Virus record (IMG/VR): IMGVR_UViG_3300024308_000024
Location: 47,816-111,815 of that record
Source: a virus
DNA length: 64,000 nucleotides
Strand: one strand, 5' to 3'
Shown here: positions 53,306 through 60,948 of the stretch, piece after piece
Position numbering within the stretch: the stretch's first letter is position 1
Layout: every line of letters starts with the position of its first letter
Program-made: the position numbers and the translations under genes
The notes under the pieces: model-generated
Database searches by the model: none
Told to the model about the DNA's origin: nothing
Seen by the model: only the letters and a program-made list of their open reading frames with translations

Positions 53306-54523
53306 ATGGGTAATTTAGCGAGATTTTTCGGTGGTGGTGATGTAGCTGTTGGGGCCAAGACGACCTTCTATGAACGAACGCCTCACGTGCACATCGACGG
53401 TACAAAAGTGTATGTGCGTACGGGTACTGTACTATCGGACCAAAATCTGATCGATACGACGTTCTGGCGTTTTGGAAGACTAAACTTAAGTACGAGTTCT
53501 GTATTACCTACTCTTTATGGTAACGTTTTGGGAATCGCAACTCCGTGTCAGATACCATCCACTGGCAGGATTGTAATTCCAGTTCAGAGCGCGAGTGGTG
53601 GTCCTAAAGGTACCGTGGTCAGTGACGATGGTGGGGTGGGGTGGTCTTTCTTTTTGAATAACATTGGAACTATAATCACCAACGGCTCTTTAAACGTAGG
53701 GTTTTGGCATCCCGGATTCAACAGAGTGATTTATTTAGCTTCCCAAAACGACCATACCTGGATTTTTGGGCATAGCACGGACGGTGTCGCGTGGACCATC
53801 GCGTCGTCGTCTGTGGCGGATGGGACGCACGGTTGGCCTGATTGGTATGCTGCCAGCCCTAATAACTTTGCGGTGCTCCGCAAAAGTAGATCGGACACGG
53901 GCACACATTCCAGATTCGCCATCGAGAAAGCCAACAACCTGACCAACACAAGTCCGACTAGAGTCACCGTAGACGTGAACACCTCGTCTAACTGGTGGCC
54001 CTACGGAATTGTTTGGGACGGTACCAACTACGTCGTTATGGCGCGTTTTAGTGGAGGTACCGCGTTCCGTTTGCTTTATGCCAACGACTCTACGTTTAGT
54101 TTTACGTTAGGTGCGGTTGTGGACACGAGTGGGTTGAGTTTACCTAGGACTTTCTCGTTTCATCTACTTCCTGGTGGTGGGTCTTTTAGAAATATAGTGC
54201 CTTACTCCGATGCGGCTGGCAATAGAGGATTTTATTATAGTAATAACTCTGGTGCTACTATGACCGATTTTCCGCTCGGGGCCAACAAAACGTATTTCTT
54301 GTCTTACGCAGGTTTCTTCGACAACAAACACTGGACCAACGGCGAGGAGGGGCGTTTTTACACGACAACGGATTTTGTGAACTACGTGGAAGTCGATCAT
54401 TCGATGCCGACGGTATTGACGTCACAGAGAGTGTTTGTGGGAAATACAATTGGAGGTTTTCTGGCGGGAACACCAAGCGCGACATCTTCCGGTAGCTTCG
54501 TTGATTACGTAAGAGCAAAATAA
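53306..54523 (+). CDS. Asp-box (BNR) beta-propeller tail protein, 405 aa
   Basis: Paralogue of the protein at 41081. It has V-S-D-D-G-G-V-G-W, H-S-T-D-G-V-A-W, Y-Y-S-N-N-S-G-A and Y-T-T-T-D-F-V-N-Y repeats, D-Q-N-L-I-D-T-T-F-W near residue 50, and the ending S-F-V-D-Y-V-R-A-K. Starts at ATG 53306 (AAAAGGAGACTACCCC). Likely a sialidase-like fold that binds or cuts host glycans. Last gene of the recognition locus. Confidence 0.75.
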   Translation: MGNLARFFGGGDVAVGAKTTFYERTPHVHIDGTKVYVRTGTVLSDQNLIDTTFWRFGRLNLSTSSVLPTLYGNVLGIATPCQIPSTGRIVIPVQSASGGPKGTVVSDDGGVGWSFFLNNIGTIITNGSLNVGFWHPGFNRVIYLASQNDHTWIFGHSTDGVAWTIASSSVADGTHGWPDWYAASPNNFAVLRKSRSDTGTHSRFAIEKANNLTNTSPTRVTVDVNTSSNWWPYGIVWDGTNYVVMARFSGGTAFRLLYANDSTFSFTLGAVVDTSGLSLPRTFSFHLLPGGGSFRNIVPYSDAAGNRGFYYSNNSGATMTDFPLGANKTYFLSYAGFFDNKHWTNGEEGRFYTTTDFVNYVEVDHSMPTVLTSQRVFVGNTIGGFLAGTPSATSSGSFVDYVRAK

Positions 54524-54549
54524 CGAGTTCGTATCTTGGTTACAAACCC

Positions 54550-54584
54550 AGCATAGAGGGAGGCTTTACGCCTCCCTCTATGCT
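54550..54584. terminator. Bidirectional terminator
   Basis: AGCATAGAGGGAGGC / GCCTCCCTCTATGCT, a perfect 15-bp stem with loop TTTAC, between the convergent propeller and endolysin genes. Confidence 0.85.
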
Positions 54585-54588
54585 ACAC

Positions 54589-55200
54589 CTAAGGTGTCAA
54601 CCACTCCGCGTAATTCCAGAATGCTTTCCATACACGGTTCACCCACCCCCGTGTAAAGTCTTCGTTCTTCTGACGCTCTTCCGAGATCTTCACGTAGTGT
54701 GCGATCTGTAAACCGTAGATCATCAACGTCAGTTTCTCAAACCCAGCTGAGTCTTTCGTCACGGTATTCGCATACCCTTCAAACGCTTTTAGAGTCACAG
54801 GACCAATGATCGTCCCTAACTCAATATCAGGATACAAAGTACCCTGCTTATTTAACACGTTTAAACTGCGTTGTAGCGCTTGTGCTGCGTTAGCTATACC
54901 AGCATTCACACCAAAGTCAAATAATCGACTAGCGAGCGTTACAGAGCGTTTTGCGATGGTGTCTAAGTTCAAACGTTGCCAATACTCCACGTCATACACC
55001 GCATACACAAAATCCACTGGCATTGTCCGCATGTTTCCGTCCCACTTGTAGTGAGCCCACCAGTGTTTGTACTTCATTGCTGTCTCTTTGGTGATCCCAT
55101 AGTTGGTCTCTCCCCCTAAGTCATTCGGGTCATCCACGTACCCACCTTCTACCACCACGACTTCGTGGATACATTCATTCTTCGTTAACGGTTGTTTCAT
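54589..55200 (-). CDS. Endolysin, GH108-type muramidase
   Basis: Degrades peptidoglycan at lysis. The signature is E18 in V-V-E-G-G-Y-V-D-D-P-N-D-L-G-G-E-T-N-Y-G-I-T, which is diagnostic for glycoside hydrolase family 108, and E18 is the expected catalytic acid. 203 aa, usual length, with a C-terminal half resembling the peptidoglycan-binding part of this family. Start ATG 55200 overlaps the previous stop (ATGA) and follows TGGAG. No signal peptide, so release needs a holin. Confidence 0.93.
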   Translation of the reverse strand: MKQPLTKNECIHEVVVVEGGYVDDPNDLGGETNYGITKETAMKYKHWWAHYKWDGNMRTMPVDFVYAVYDVEYWQRLNLDTIAKRSVTLASRLFDFGVNAGIANAAQALQRSLNVLNKQGTLYPDIELGTIIGPVTLKAFEGYANTVTKDSAGFEKLTLMIYGLQIAHYVKISEERQKNEDFTRGWVNRVWKAFWNYAEWLTP

Positions 55201-55457
55201 GGGTTTCTCCATTCAAATACACCAGCAGCTACGTCTGCCTTTACATACACTTCAGCCATAGGACAGTCTACCACATGCCACGTAGGACTGTTTACACTCG
55301 CTTTATCCCACAGATATCGATGTCCTCCGTCGACTACCGTGAACTCGACGTGCATGTGTCCTCCTACACCAGGCACTACAGAGAACACAGCACCAGGACG
55401 TACGTTCACTAAAACCTTTATATACCCATTCGCAGGAATGGTTACAGATTGTTGCAT
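55197..55457 (-). CDS. Small beta-rich protein upstream of endolysin, 86 aa
   Basis: Start at ATG 55457 after GAGCGAGGTGTG. Beta-rich and soluble, with glycine turns; not a holin (no membrane span). It is translationally coupled to the endolysin. Could be a virion decoration or a lysis-related partner; unknown. Confidence 0.62.
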   Translation of the reverse strand: MQQSVTIPANGYIKVLVNVRPGAVFSVVPGVGGHMHVEFTVVDGGHRYLWDKASVNSPTWHVVDCPMAEVYVKADVAAGVFEWRNP

Positions 55458-55558
55458 CACACACCTCGCTCACTACTCTTTGTATCAAAGAATAGTTATT
55501 TTTTACACTGAGTCTACGTATACTATGTAGTCACTGACTACTGCCTCTTTCCAGCAAT

Positions 55559-55577
55559 GGGAGGGGTTGGGGTGGGG
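55559..55577 (+). other. G-quadruplex motif
   Basis: GGGAGGGGTTGGGGTGGGG: four G-runs with loops of 1, 2 and 1 base, the tightest canonical form, followed by CTTTTT. It lies in the divergent non-coding region and stands out in a genome of medium G+C. Confidence 0.7.
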
Positions 55578-55590
55578 CTTTTTGTGTGTG

Positions 55591-55609
55591 TAACTATTAG
55601 TTAATATAG
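55591..55609 (+). promoter_or_regulatory. Possible variant phage promoter
   Basis: TAACTATTAGTTAATATAG resembles the recurring block (TATAG-x-TATTTAATAT) but lacks an upstream TCGAA. It would start a transcript running through the hairpin array. Confidence 0.35.
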
Positions 55610-55619
55610 TAGAGAGAAT

Positions 55620-55903
55620 AGAGAGATAAGGTATAGAGGAATGAACGTAGTGAATGACTTCCTTATCCTCTCTATGAACGATATCCTTATTCCCTGTATC
55701 TACAGATACAGGAGAGAGAACTGTCTGTCATAATACAGACAGTATCCTTCAGTAGTGTGAGTGTCCAGACACTCACCATCCCTATCCCTAGAGAGAGGTA
55801 GTACTCTCTCTAGACAGACAGGAGTAGCGTGGGTGCTTACACCCACTACCCTTCTCCTAAGACGAGAGTCCAGTAGCTAAGAGGGAGGGGACACACCCCT
55901 CCC
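55620..55903 (+). other. Array of seven consecutive hairpins, possible ncRNA or origin
   Basis: Non-coding stretch holding, in order: AGAGAGATAAGG / CCTTATCCTCTCT (55620-55673), CCTGTATC / GATACAGG (55693-55712), ACTGTCTGT / ACAGACAGT (55720-55743), GTGAGTGTC / GACACTCAC (55757-55776), CTAGAGAGAG / CTCTCTCTAG (55788-55813), GTGGGTG / CACCCAC (55829-55846) and GGGAGGGG / CCCCTCCC (55883-55903). The stems differ in sequence, so it is not a simple tandem repeat. The last, followed by GTCTATGCGG, may be a terminator. The rest of 55458-55976 has no gene: a CTTTG/CAAAG hairpin at 55478-55490, the G4 and promoters. Confidence 0.75.
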
Positions 55904-55914
55904 GTCTATGCGGT

Positions 55915-55976
55915 CTGGAAAGAATTACAGGTATTTAATATACAGGTAGAGACAATCAATCAAAGGTATACGTACC
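55915..55976 (+). promoter_or_regulatory. Phage promoter variant
   Basis: AATTACAGGTATTTAATAT at 55923-55941, with TGGAA in place of TCGAA upstream. The leader hairpin GGTA/TACC (55965-55976) overlaps the ribosome site of the gene at 55977. Confidence 0.68.
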
Positions 55977-56681
55977 ATGCGTAGAGTGATGAAATACGGA
56001 GACTACAGTCATAAAGAACCAGTCGTGGTATTCGATAAGTTACTGAACAAACAGATCCGTAAATACATGAAAGTAGAATTAGGAATCTCCCCAAAAGAAA
56101 TATCTGCCTGTCTACAAGTGTTGTATCACCCAGACCTTACGTACACGCAGTCGTTTGGGAATACGTCTAGCTGCTCGCAGGTTGCGTTCTTTGAACACTT
56201 GTTGGTGGAGGACGTTTCATTGTTGTATAAACGCATGGGGAGTCTAGCGAAACGTTTAACAGAAACCGTAGGGGAGCGTGTTACGGTAGGGAAAGTACTG
56301 AAGGTTTTTAAAGACGCAGAAGGACAATTAGTAGAACACCTCGAGGCGTTAAAAGAACAGGCTGTAGATCAAGTCTTTGTCCAACAGTCAGAAGCCGTGG
56401 TGCGGGTGTGTGGTTTACCTACAGCAAAGTTGGGTTTATTCCAGAGCTTCTTTGCTGGAGACTTTAAGGACACCAGAGATAAAAAGAAAATGCAAGCTCG
56501 ATGGAAGAAATACTCGGTGTATAAAAAGGAACACCGGATACTAGGGAAAGCCGAATTAGGGCTGATAGAGAAACACAAAGGGCAGGTACTCACGTTCAGT
56601 AAAGAAGGGTTACAAATAGAACCTTTGTATACGCCATTGAATTGGGAACTGTTAGACCGTTACGTACAAACAAAAAACTGA
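55977..56681 (+). CDS. Hypothetical protein, 234 aa
   Basis: First gene of the rightmost operon, ATG 55977 after CAAAGG. Basic, mostly helical, soluble, with lysine-rich tracts (about 160-185). No motif recognised. A basic helical protein at the head of a likely early operon could bind nucleic acid. Confidence 0.72.
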   Translation: MRRVMKYGDYSHKEPVVVFDKLLNKQIRKYMKVELGISPKEISACLQVLYHPDLTYTQSFGNTSSCSQVAFFEHLLVEDVSLLYKRMGSLAKRLTETVGERVTVGKVLKVFKDAEGQLVEHLEALKEQAVDQVFVQQSEAVVRVCGLPTAKLGLFQSFFAGDFKDTRDKKKMQARWKKYSVYKKEHRILGKAELGLIEKHKGQVLTFSKEGLQIEPLYTPLNWELLDRYVQTKN

Positions 56682-56691
56682 GGAGAGAGAA

Positions 56692-57093
56692 ATGAATGAG
56701 AATACGATCTACGTTGTGTTGACGGTGTTCGCTGGCCTGCTGTTAATAGGCTGGTTGGCAGATCTAGAACAAAGAGAACAAAATCGCCACAAGCCTTACG
56801 TAGAAGAGGTTTTATACAAATTGAGCACTCCAGCGGATTGGGGGTTTCATTACGAGTACGCCCGAGACGTCACCAGTGGAGAGACAGGACGTACGTTTGA
56901 AGTCTCAAGCTACGGGAAAGGAAGCTACACCGTGTACGTGTGTGAGAACTACGTGCAACTGTCGTACCAGGGAGGACAGTTAGTAAGAATCCATCACCAC
57001 ACGGGAAAGGACGGAACCACGGAAGTAACACACTTTGTGTTTACTGGTGACGTAGAAGAAGCAAAACAATTAATCAACAAAGCATTTGCGTAA
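56692..57093 (+). CDS. N-terminally anchored small protein, 133 aa
   Basis: ATG 56692 after AGGAGAGAG. One transmembrane segment at about 5-24, then a soluble domain with V-Y-V-C-E-N-Y-V-Q-L ... V-E-E-A-K-Q-L-I. Similar plan and length to the next gene, so the two are probably paralogues. Function unknown. Confidence 0.68.
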   Translation: MNENTIYVVLTVFAGLLLIGWLADLEQREQNRHKPYVEEVLYKLSTPADWGFHYEYARDVTSGETGRTFEVSSYGKGSYTVYVCENYVQLSYQGGQLVRIHHHTGKDGTTEVTHFVFTGDVEEAKQLINKAFA

Positions 57094-57103
57094 GGAGTGA
57101 GAC

Positions 57104-57517
57104 ATGTCAGAAACTTTGCTGTTAGGAATTGTCGTAGGGGCGTGTTCGGTGTTACTGTTACACTTGGTAAGGTATCTGTGGTTAAAACACAAAGCGATGA
57201 AGCGGGAGCAACGACAGCGTTTGCTCCCGCTTTTCTATGACTTACAAAACCATTTGGCGGGTTTTAAGGAAGTCTCCGATGAAATCGTCGATGTTCCTGG
57301 TATGGGGAAATCCACCATGTGTGTACGTACGCGTGAGGATCTAGAAGTCGTGATGTTTCCGCATTACGCGAGGGTCTTAATGGGAGACCGTGAGGTATTA
57401 AGTATCATGGTAAAGGATGGAGAAGTCGTTAAATACACGTGTGCGAAAGACCCAGAGCTCATTGAAGAGTTAGTGAGATTAGCAATATTCGATCGTGGAT
57501 TCAAAGTAATCCAGTGA
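57104..57517 (+). CDS. N-terminally anchored small protein, 137 aa
   Basis: ATG 57104 after AAGGAGTGAG. Transmembrane segment about 4-25, a basic juxtamembrane stretch (K-R-E-Q-R-Q-R), then a soluble domain ending E-L-I-E-E-L-V-R-L-A-I, paralleling the previous protein. Topology suggests an inner-membrane anchor with the domain on one side; role unknown. Confidence 0.68.
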   Translation: MSETLLLGIVVGACSVLLLHLVRYLWLKHKAMKREQRQRLLPLFYDLQNHLAGFKEVSDEIVDVPGMGKSTMCVRTREDLEVVMFPHYARVLMGDREVLSIMVKDGEVVKYTCAKDPELIEELVRLAIFDRGFKVIQ

Positions 57518-57541
57518 ATCTGAAGAAAAAAGGAGTACGCT

Positions 57542-58000
57542 ATGCCGATAGTAGAGACTGTAGAGACCGAACACCTCACACAACAGCAACGGGATACGCA
57601 AGAACACTTAGTGCGGTTAATTAACGGGGAGCTTACACAGTACATCGTAGAAGGGTATGTGTTCACAACACCAGAAGAAGCAGAAGGGTCACTGGAAGAA
57701 GTGCTGTGTCTAGAGTGCGTGAGAGGCGCAGGAGATGCGTTTGGAGACATCGCAAGTGAGTTTATTGACTCAGCGCTTGTCGAGCTTGAGCTGAACGCGT
57801 TTCCTGATCGAGTTCTAGAGTGCGTCCTGACGTTGTTTTATATTTGCAGTGAAGCCAAAGCAGATATAGCAGTCCGTTGTACGTTATTCGTGCCTACAGA
57901 CGACGTACTCTACATGGCGATCGAAACCGTGGACGAAGATACCGAAACTGCGTGTATTCTGTTTAAGATAGAAAAAGTAAAAGTCAGAGTGCTCCATTAA
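57542..58000 (+). CDS. Hypothetical protein, 152 aa
   Basis: ATG 57542 after AAAAGGAGTACG. Very acidic, soluble, mixed. Acidic small phage proteins are often DNA mimics or inhibitors, but nothing specific is seen here. Terminator follows. Confidence 0.68.
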   Translation: MPIVETVETEHLTQQQRDTQEHLVRLINGELTQYIVEGYVFTTPEEAEGSLEEVLCLECVRGAGDAFGDIASEFIDSALVELELNAFPDRVLECVLTLFYICSEAKADIAVRCTLFVPTDDVLYMAIETVDEDTETACILFKIEKVKVRVLH

Positions 58001-58008
58001 CGCAAAGC

Positions 58009-58048
58009 GGGGAGGGTTTCACACCCTCCCCGTATGCCGTTTCTTTTT
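58009..58048 (+). terminator. Intrinsic terminator
   Basis: GGGGAGGGT / ACCCTCCCC with loop TTCAC, followed by GTATGCCG and a T-run. Confidence 0.87.
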
Positions 58049-58076
58049 TTGTGTCATAATTCACAGCATAGACTAA

Positions 58077-58122
58077 TCGAAGTGTTTATAGACCTACATT
58101 ATCTTTAGGAACTAAACTAAAG
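58077..58122 (+). promoter_or_regulatory. Variant phage promoter with leader hairpin
   Basis: TCGAA at 58077-58081 and GTTTATAGACCTACATTATC from 58084, a divergent copy. The leader hairpin CTTTAG (58103-58108) / CTAAAG (58117-58122) occupies the same place as at the other promoters. Confidence 0.55.
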
Positions 58123-58139
58123 AACCATCGGAGAGTACC

Positions 58140-59168
58140 ATGGAACTAAAAGAATACGACGTACGTTTACCTAAGAATTTCACTATACAGCATGGAGAAT
58201 TCTCCATAAGCACACTGTCGGTGTTATTGCCAGAAGGAGGTACGTACACCCCCACAAAACTTACCGCTGTGGACTCATGCACGTATTGTCTCGAAGGTGC
58301 CTTTAACACCTACCGCGTAAACGAGCCTCATGAGTTTTGGGTTCGTTTTACGTGTGAACGTTCTTCCAATCTGGAAGAGGTGACCGTGGAGTCCAAACAG
58401 ACGTACGCGAATATGTCGGATAAATACACGCCACCTAGCGATAGAGTGCACGCGCAGGTATCGGACTTTACCGTCGATTACCCAAGGGGTATGGGACGTG
58501 TGATTATAGCCGAGGTCGAGTGGTCTGAGGACGAAGAGAATAACAGCATGAGCGATCGCCATAAAGTACACGTTCAGATAAAACTCAAAGACCCTGAGGG
58601 AAAATTCTTCCCTCGGATACCTGAGTTCCTGGAAGCAATCGAACACCACTACGAGAAGGACGTTCCTTTTGATTTGTCTCTAGGTTGGCCTTATACTCAC
58701 TTAGAACAAATCCAACGTCCACATTTCTTTTTCTCAGAAGACTTTAAGGACGAAGAATGGTTCTACGAGTTACTGACCACGGAAGTCGATCGGAAGAAAC
58801 TGGAGTTACACAGAGAAGGGAAGGTGTATCCGGATTGCTTACAAGCGTTCTTTACATTAGTCTCTCCGTTTCTTGTAGCTGAAGAAGGACAACTGTTAGC
58901 GGTATGGGCGCACGAAGACGACGACTTTGACGATCGCTTAACGTACGCTTATGTGTATCGCGGTGGATTGGCGTGTGAGGTTAAAGTTCCTGATGAACCA
59001 CCAGTTAAAAGAGAACCTGTCTTCCTTGGGTTCCTGGGTACCCCACCAAGAACTGTTGGTGGGATAGACTTCATCGCGTTGACAGTAGAGGGCGAGTGGG
59101 AACGTTTACAAGAGCTGTTAAAAACCACTCCTGTTATAAACTCATTCGGATTAAAAGAGAAGGAATAA
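58140..59168 (+). CDS. Hypothetical protein, 342 aa
   Basis: ATG 58140 after CATCGGAGAGT. Acidic, soluble, beta-rich in the first 180 residues. No motif recognised. First gene behind the promoter at 58084 and start of a run of about a dozen closely spaced small genes to the end of the window. Confidence 0.7.
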   Translation: MELKEYDVRLPKNFTIQHGEFSISTLSVLLPEGGTYTPTKLTAVDSCTYCLEGAFNTYRVNEPHEFWVRFTCERSSNLEEVTVESKQTYANMSDKYTPPSDRVHAQVSDFTVDYPRGMGRVIIAEVEWSEDEENNSMSDRHKVHVQIKLKDPEGKFFPRIPEFLEAIEHHYEKDVPFDLSLGWPYTHLEQIQRPHFFFSEDFKDEEWFYELLTTEVDRKKLELHREGKVYPDCLQAFFTLVSPFLVAEEGQLLAVWAHEDDDFDDRLTYAYVYRGGLACEVKVPDEPPVKREPVFLGFLGTPPRTVGGIDFIALTVEGEWERLQELLKTTPVINSFGLKEKE

Positions 59169-59173
59169 ACGGT

Positions 59174-59407
59174 ATGTACCAAGTACTAAATCAAGATTGC
59201 CCACAAAGAGCCGTAGAATTGATTCTAAGCGCTTTTGGTGAAAAGAGCATGCTCGATCAACCTGCTTGTATTCACGTCGATCTGAGTGATTCTGAGTACG
59301 CTAAAAACAATCCCATCGTCGTACAACCTAAAGAGGAATGTGTGGTCGTATGGGTATCCACGCCGAACAAACCGGGACATTTCTGTAAGTACCTGGAACG
59401 GGACTGA
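59174..59407 (+). CDS. Hypothetical protein, 77 aa
   Basis: ATG 59174, five bases after the previous stop; the frame is longer upstream but overlaps the preceding gene. The A-G-A-A-G-G-A-A ribosome site lies in the end of that gene. The core W-V-S-T-P-N-K-P-G-H-F-C-K-Y resembles W-L-D-H-P-D-N-G-P-F-C-Y-I in the protein at 59844, so the two may be related. Confidence 0.6.
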   Translation: MYQVLNQDCPQRAVELILSAFGEKSMLDQPACIHVDLSDSEYAKNNPIVVQPKEECVVVWVSTPNKPGHFCKYLERD

Positions 59408-59417
59408 GGAGTAGACT

Positions 59418-59840
59418 ATGAAACGAATCGAAATTGATTTACCGCCATCGGAACTCATGCACACTACCGTTTGTGGAGTCACCTGTGCTGCGCAGAACCT
59501 GGTGTATTTGGTACCGTCACACATCTCAGTTGAATTGTCTGAAATTGGAATGAATTCCGGTACAGAAACTTTCTTTGCGGTCTGTAACGTTTGGGAAACA
59601 CGCAACCCACAACACAAACACCAGCATCGCGTTGAGTGGAAAATAACCCAAGCAATGGATGTGAAGAACAACTGCCATGCTCCTTTGTTGACCTGGAGAC
59701 AAACGTACGTCTGTTTTGATAGTCCTTATTGCGCCCCTAAAGACCGGGTGTGGTTGCAGTGTTCATTGGTCACCCCATACAGTGGCGATGAATCGGTTCG
59801 TGTAGCGACCGCTTGCATCGATTGGGAAGAAGAGGATTGA
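59418..59840 (+). CDS. Hypothetical protein, 140 aa
   Basis: ATG 59418 after GAGGAGTAG. Beta-rich, cysteine-containing, soluble. No family recognised. It lies between two small proteins that look related to each other. Confidence 0.68.
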   Translation: MKRIEIDLPPSELMHTTVCGVTCAAQNLVYLVPSHISVELSEIGMNSGTETFFAVCNVWETRNPQHKHQHRVEWKITQAMDVKNNCHAPLLTWRQTYVCFDSPYCAPKDRVWLQCSLVTPYSGDESVRVATACIDWEEED

Positions 59841-59843
59841 ACC

Positions 59844-60149
59844 ATGTACGAATACGTCGACATCAAAATCGGTACCACCGTCTCTCCTACGACAGACGCG
59901 GTACTTCGAGCGCACTTTAAAACGCTGAACCCGTTAGTGAAGCAGTTGTCCACACAACTACCCATCTCCCACGTCTGGCCTAGCCGTGGAAACTATTACG
60001 AAGCGCTGAGTTTCTTTGAGAACAACAACCTCGTGGTGTGGTTAGACCACCCAGACAACGGACCGTTCTGTTACATCAGCGAGCGTTTAACCGACCGGAG
60101 CGTAGAGCCGGTCATTACCTTTAACCTATACGAGGCGGTGGTAGAATGA
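59844..60149 (+). CDS. Hypothetical protein, 101 aa
   Basis: ATG 59844, three bases after the previous stop, with GAAGAAGAGGA just upstream. The V-V-W-L-D-H-P-D-N-G-P-F-C-Y block parallels the 77-aa protein at 59174. Overlaps the HTH gene by 4 nt. Confidence 0.67.
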   Translation: MYEYVDIKIGTTVSPTTDAVLRAHFKTLNPLVKQLSTQLPISHVWPSRGNYYEALSFFENNNLVVWLDHPDNGPFCYISERLTDRSVEPVITFNLYEAVVE

Positions 60150-60418
60150 TGATTATTTCCGGTGGTGTATCTTGGGAAATACCGAGGTACTTAACACTGT
60201 CTGACATATACCGTCTTCTAAGCGTTAGTCGTCGTACTCTGGAGAGGATGCGGTACTCTCCGGAACACCCTGACTACGTGCCACTTAGGGACTCTCGCGG
60301 GAATATTACGGCAGTGCCTCTCCCAGATTTTAAATTGGGAGGAAGTCCGAGATGGGAGCGTGAGAAATTCATCAACTGGCTAAAGTCACTTTCTGAACCA
60401 GAAAAGGAACCAACATGA
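60146..60418 (+). CDS. AlpA/excisionase-like HTH protein, 90 aa
   Basis: Residues about 15-36 (Y-L-T-L-S-D-I-Y-R-L-L-S-V-S-R-R-T-L-E-R-M-R) fit the helix-turn-helix of the AlpA/excisionase (MerR-like) family, followed by a wing-like segment with R-W and a closing W-L. Such small proteins bind DNA as regulators or recombination directionality factors. No integrase is in the window, so a transcription regulator of phage genes is likelier. ATG 60146 or 60149. Confidence 0.72.
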   Translation: MMIISGGVSWEIPRYLTLSDIYRLLSVSRRTLERMRYSPEHPDYVPLRDSRGNITAVPLPDFKLGGSPRWEREKFINWLKSLSEPEKEPT

Positions 60419-60942
60419 GCACACCTGAACTGAAGGACCTAATGAGCGACGCGCACCAAACTCAGCACGTCTTACGGGATACGGACACAACGTCCTGTTA
60501 CGTGGCTGTCATAGAAGGAACAGACCATCAACGCGTTGTAGAAATCTTTCTAGGCGCACACCAAACGACACTCACTAATCGTGCTGTAGCTAATGAGTAC
60601 TTTGATCGCTTTCTAGAAGACCTAACTCGTCCTAAAAGTGTAACGCTTGGGGTGTACGTTGACAATGGGGTATTGATCGGCTTTCTTAACGCCAGTCCTT
60701 GTGCGTTTGATGCAGAGTGCGTTTCGTTGAACCAACTTTGCGTAGCGTGGCAGTGGCAGCGTTCTGGAGTAGGGAAATTGCTAGTGAGGACTTTAGAAGA
60801 CCACTGTAGACACCACTTTGATACCGTGTTTCTTTCTACAGATAAACCGAAGTATTATGAACGTTTGGCGTATCAAATCGTTTCACAAACGTACCGTAAA
60901 CAGTGGTTAGTCATGGTCAAAAGCATAGCCGATCGTTGGTGA
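60415..60942 (+). CDS. GNAT-family acetyltransferase, 175 aa
   Basis: Acetyl-CoA-dependent N-acetyltransferase. Motif A is at about 110-122: V-A-W-Q-W-Q-R-S-G-V-G-K-L-L (Q115, G118, G120), followed by a motif-B-like K-P-K-Y-Y-E-R-L-A-Y. Substrate unknown: host or phage protein, toxin or small molecule. Coupled to the HTH gene (ATGA). Confidence 0.82.
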   Translation: MSTPELKDLMSDAHQTQHVLRDTDTTSCYVAVIEGTDHQRVVEIFLGAHQTTLTNRAVANEYFDRFLEDLTRPKSVTLGVYVDNGVLIGFLNASPCAFDAECVSLNQLCVAWQWQRSGVGKLLVRTLEDHCRHHFDTVFLSTDKPKYYERLAYQIVSQTYRKQWLVMVKSIADRW

Positions 60943-60948
60943 TCCAAA

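Noticed and set aside
55620-55903. A CRISPR array
   Set aside because: The elements are hairpins of different sequence, without a common repeat or regular spacers, and no cas gene is present.
60146-60418. An excisionase of a temperate phage
   Set aside because: No integrase, repressor or attachment site is seen; the same HTH class includes plain regulators.
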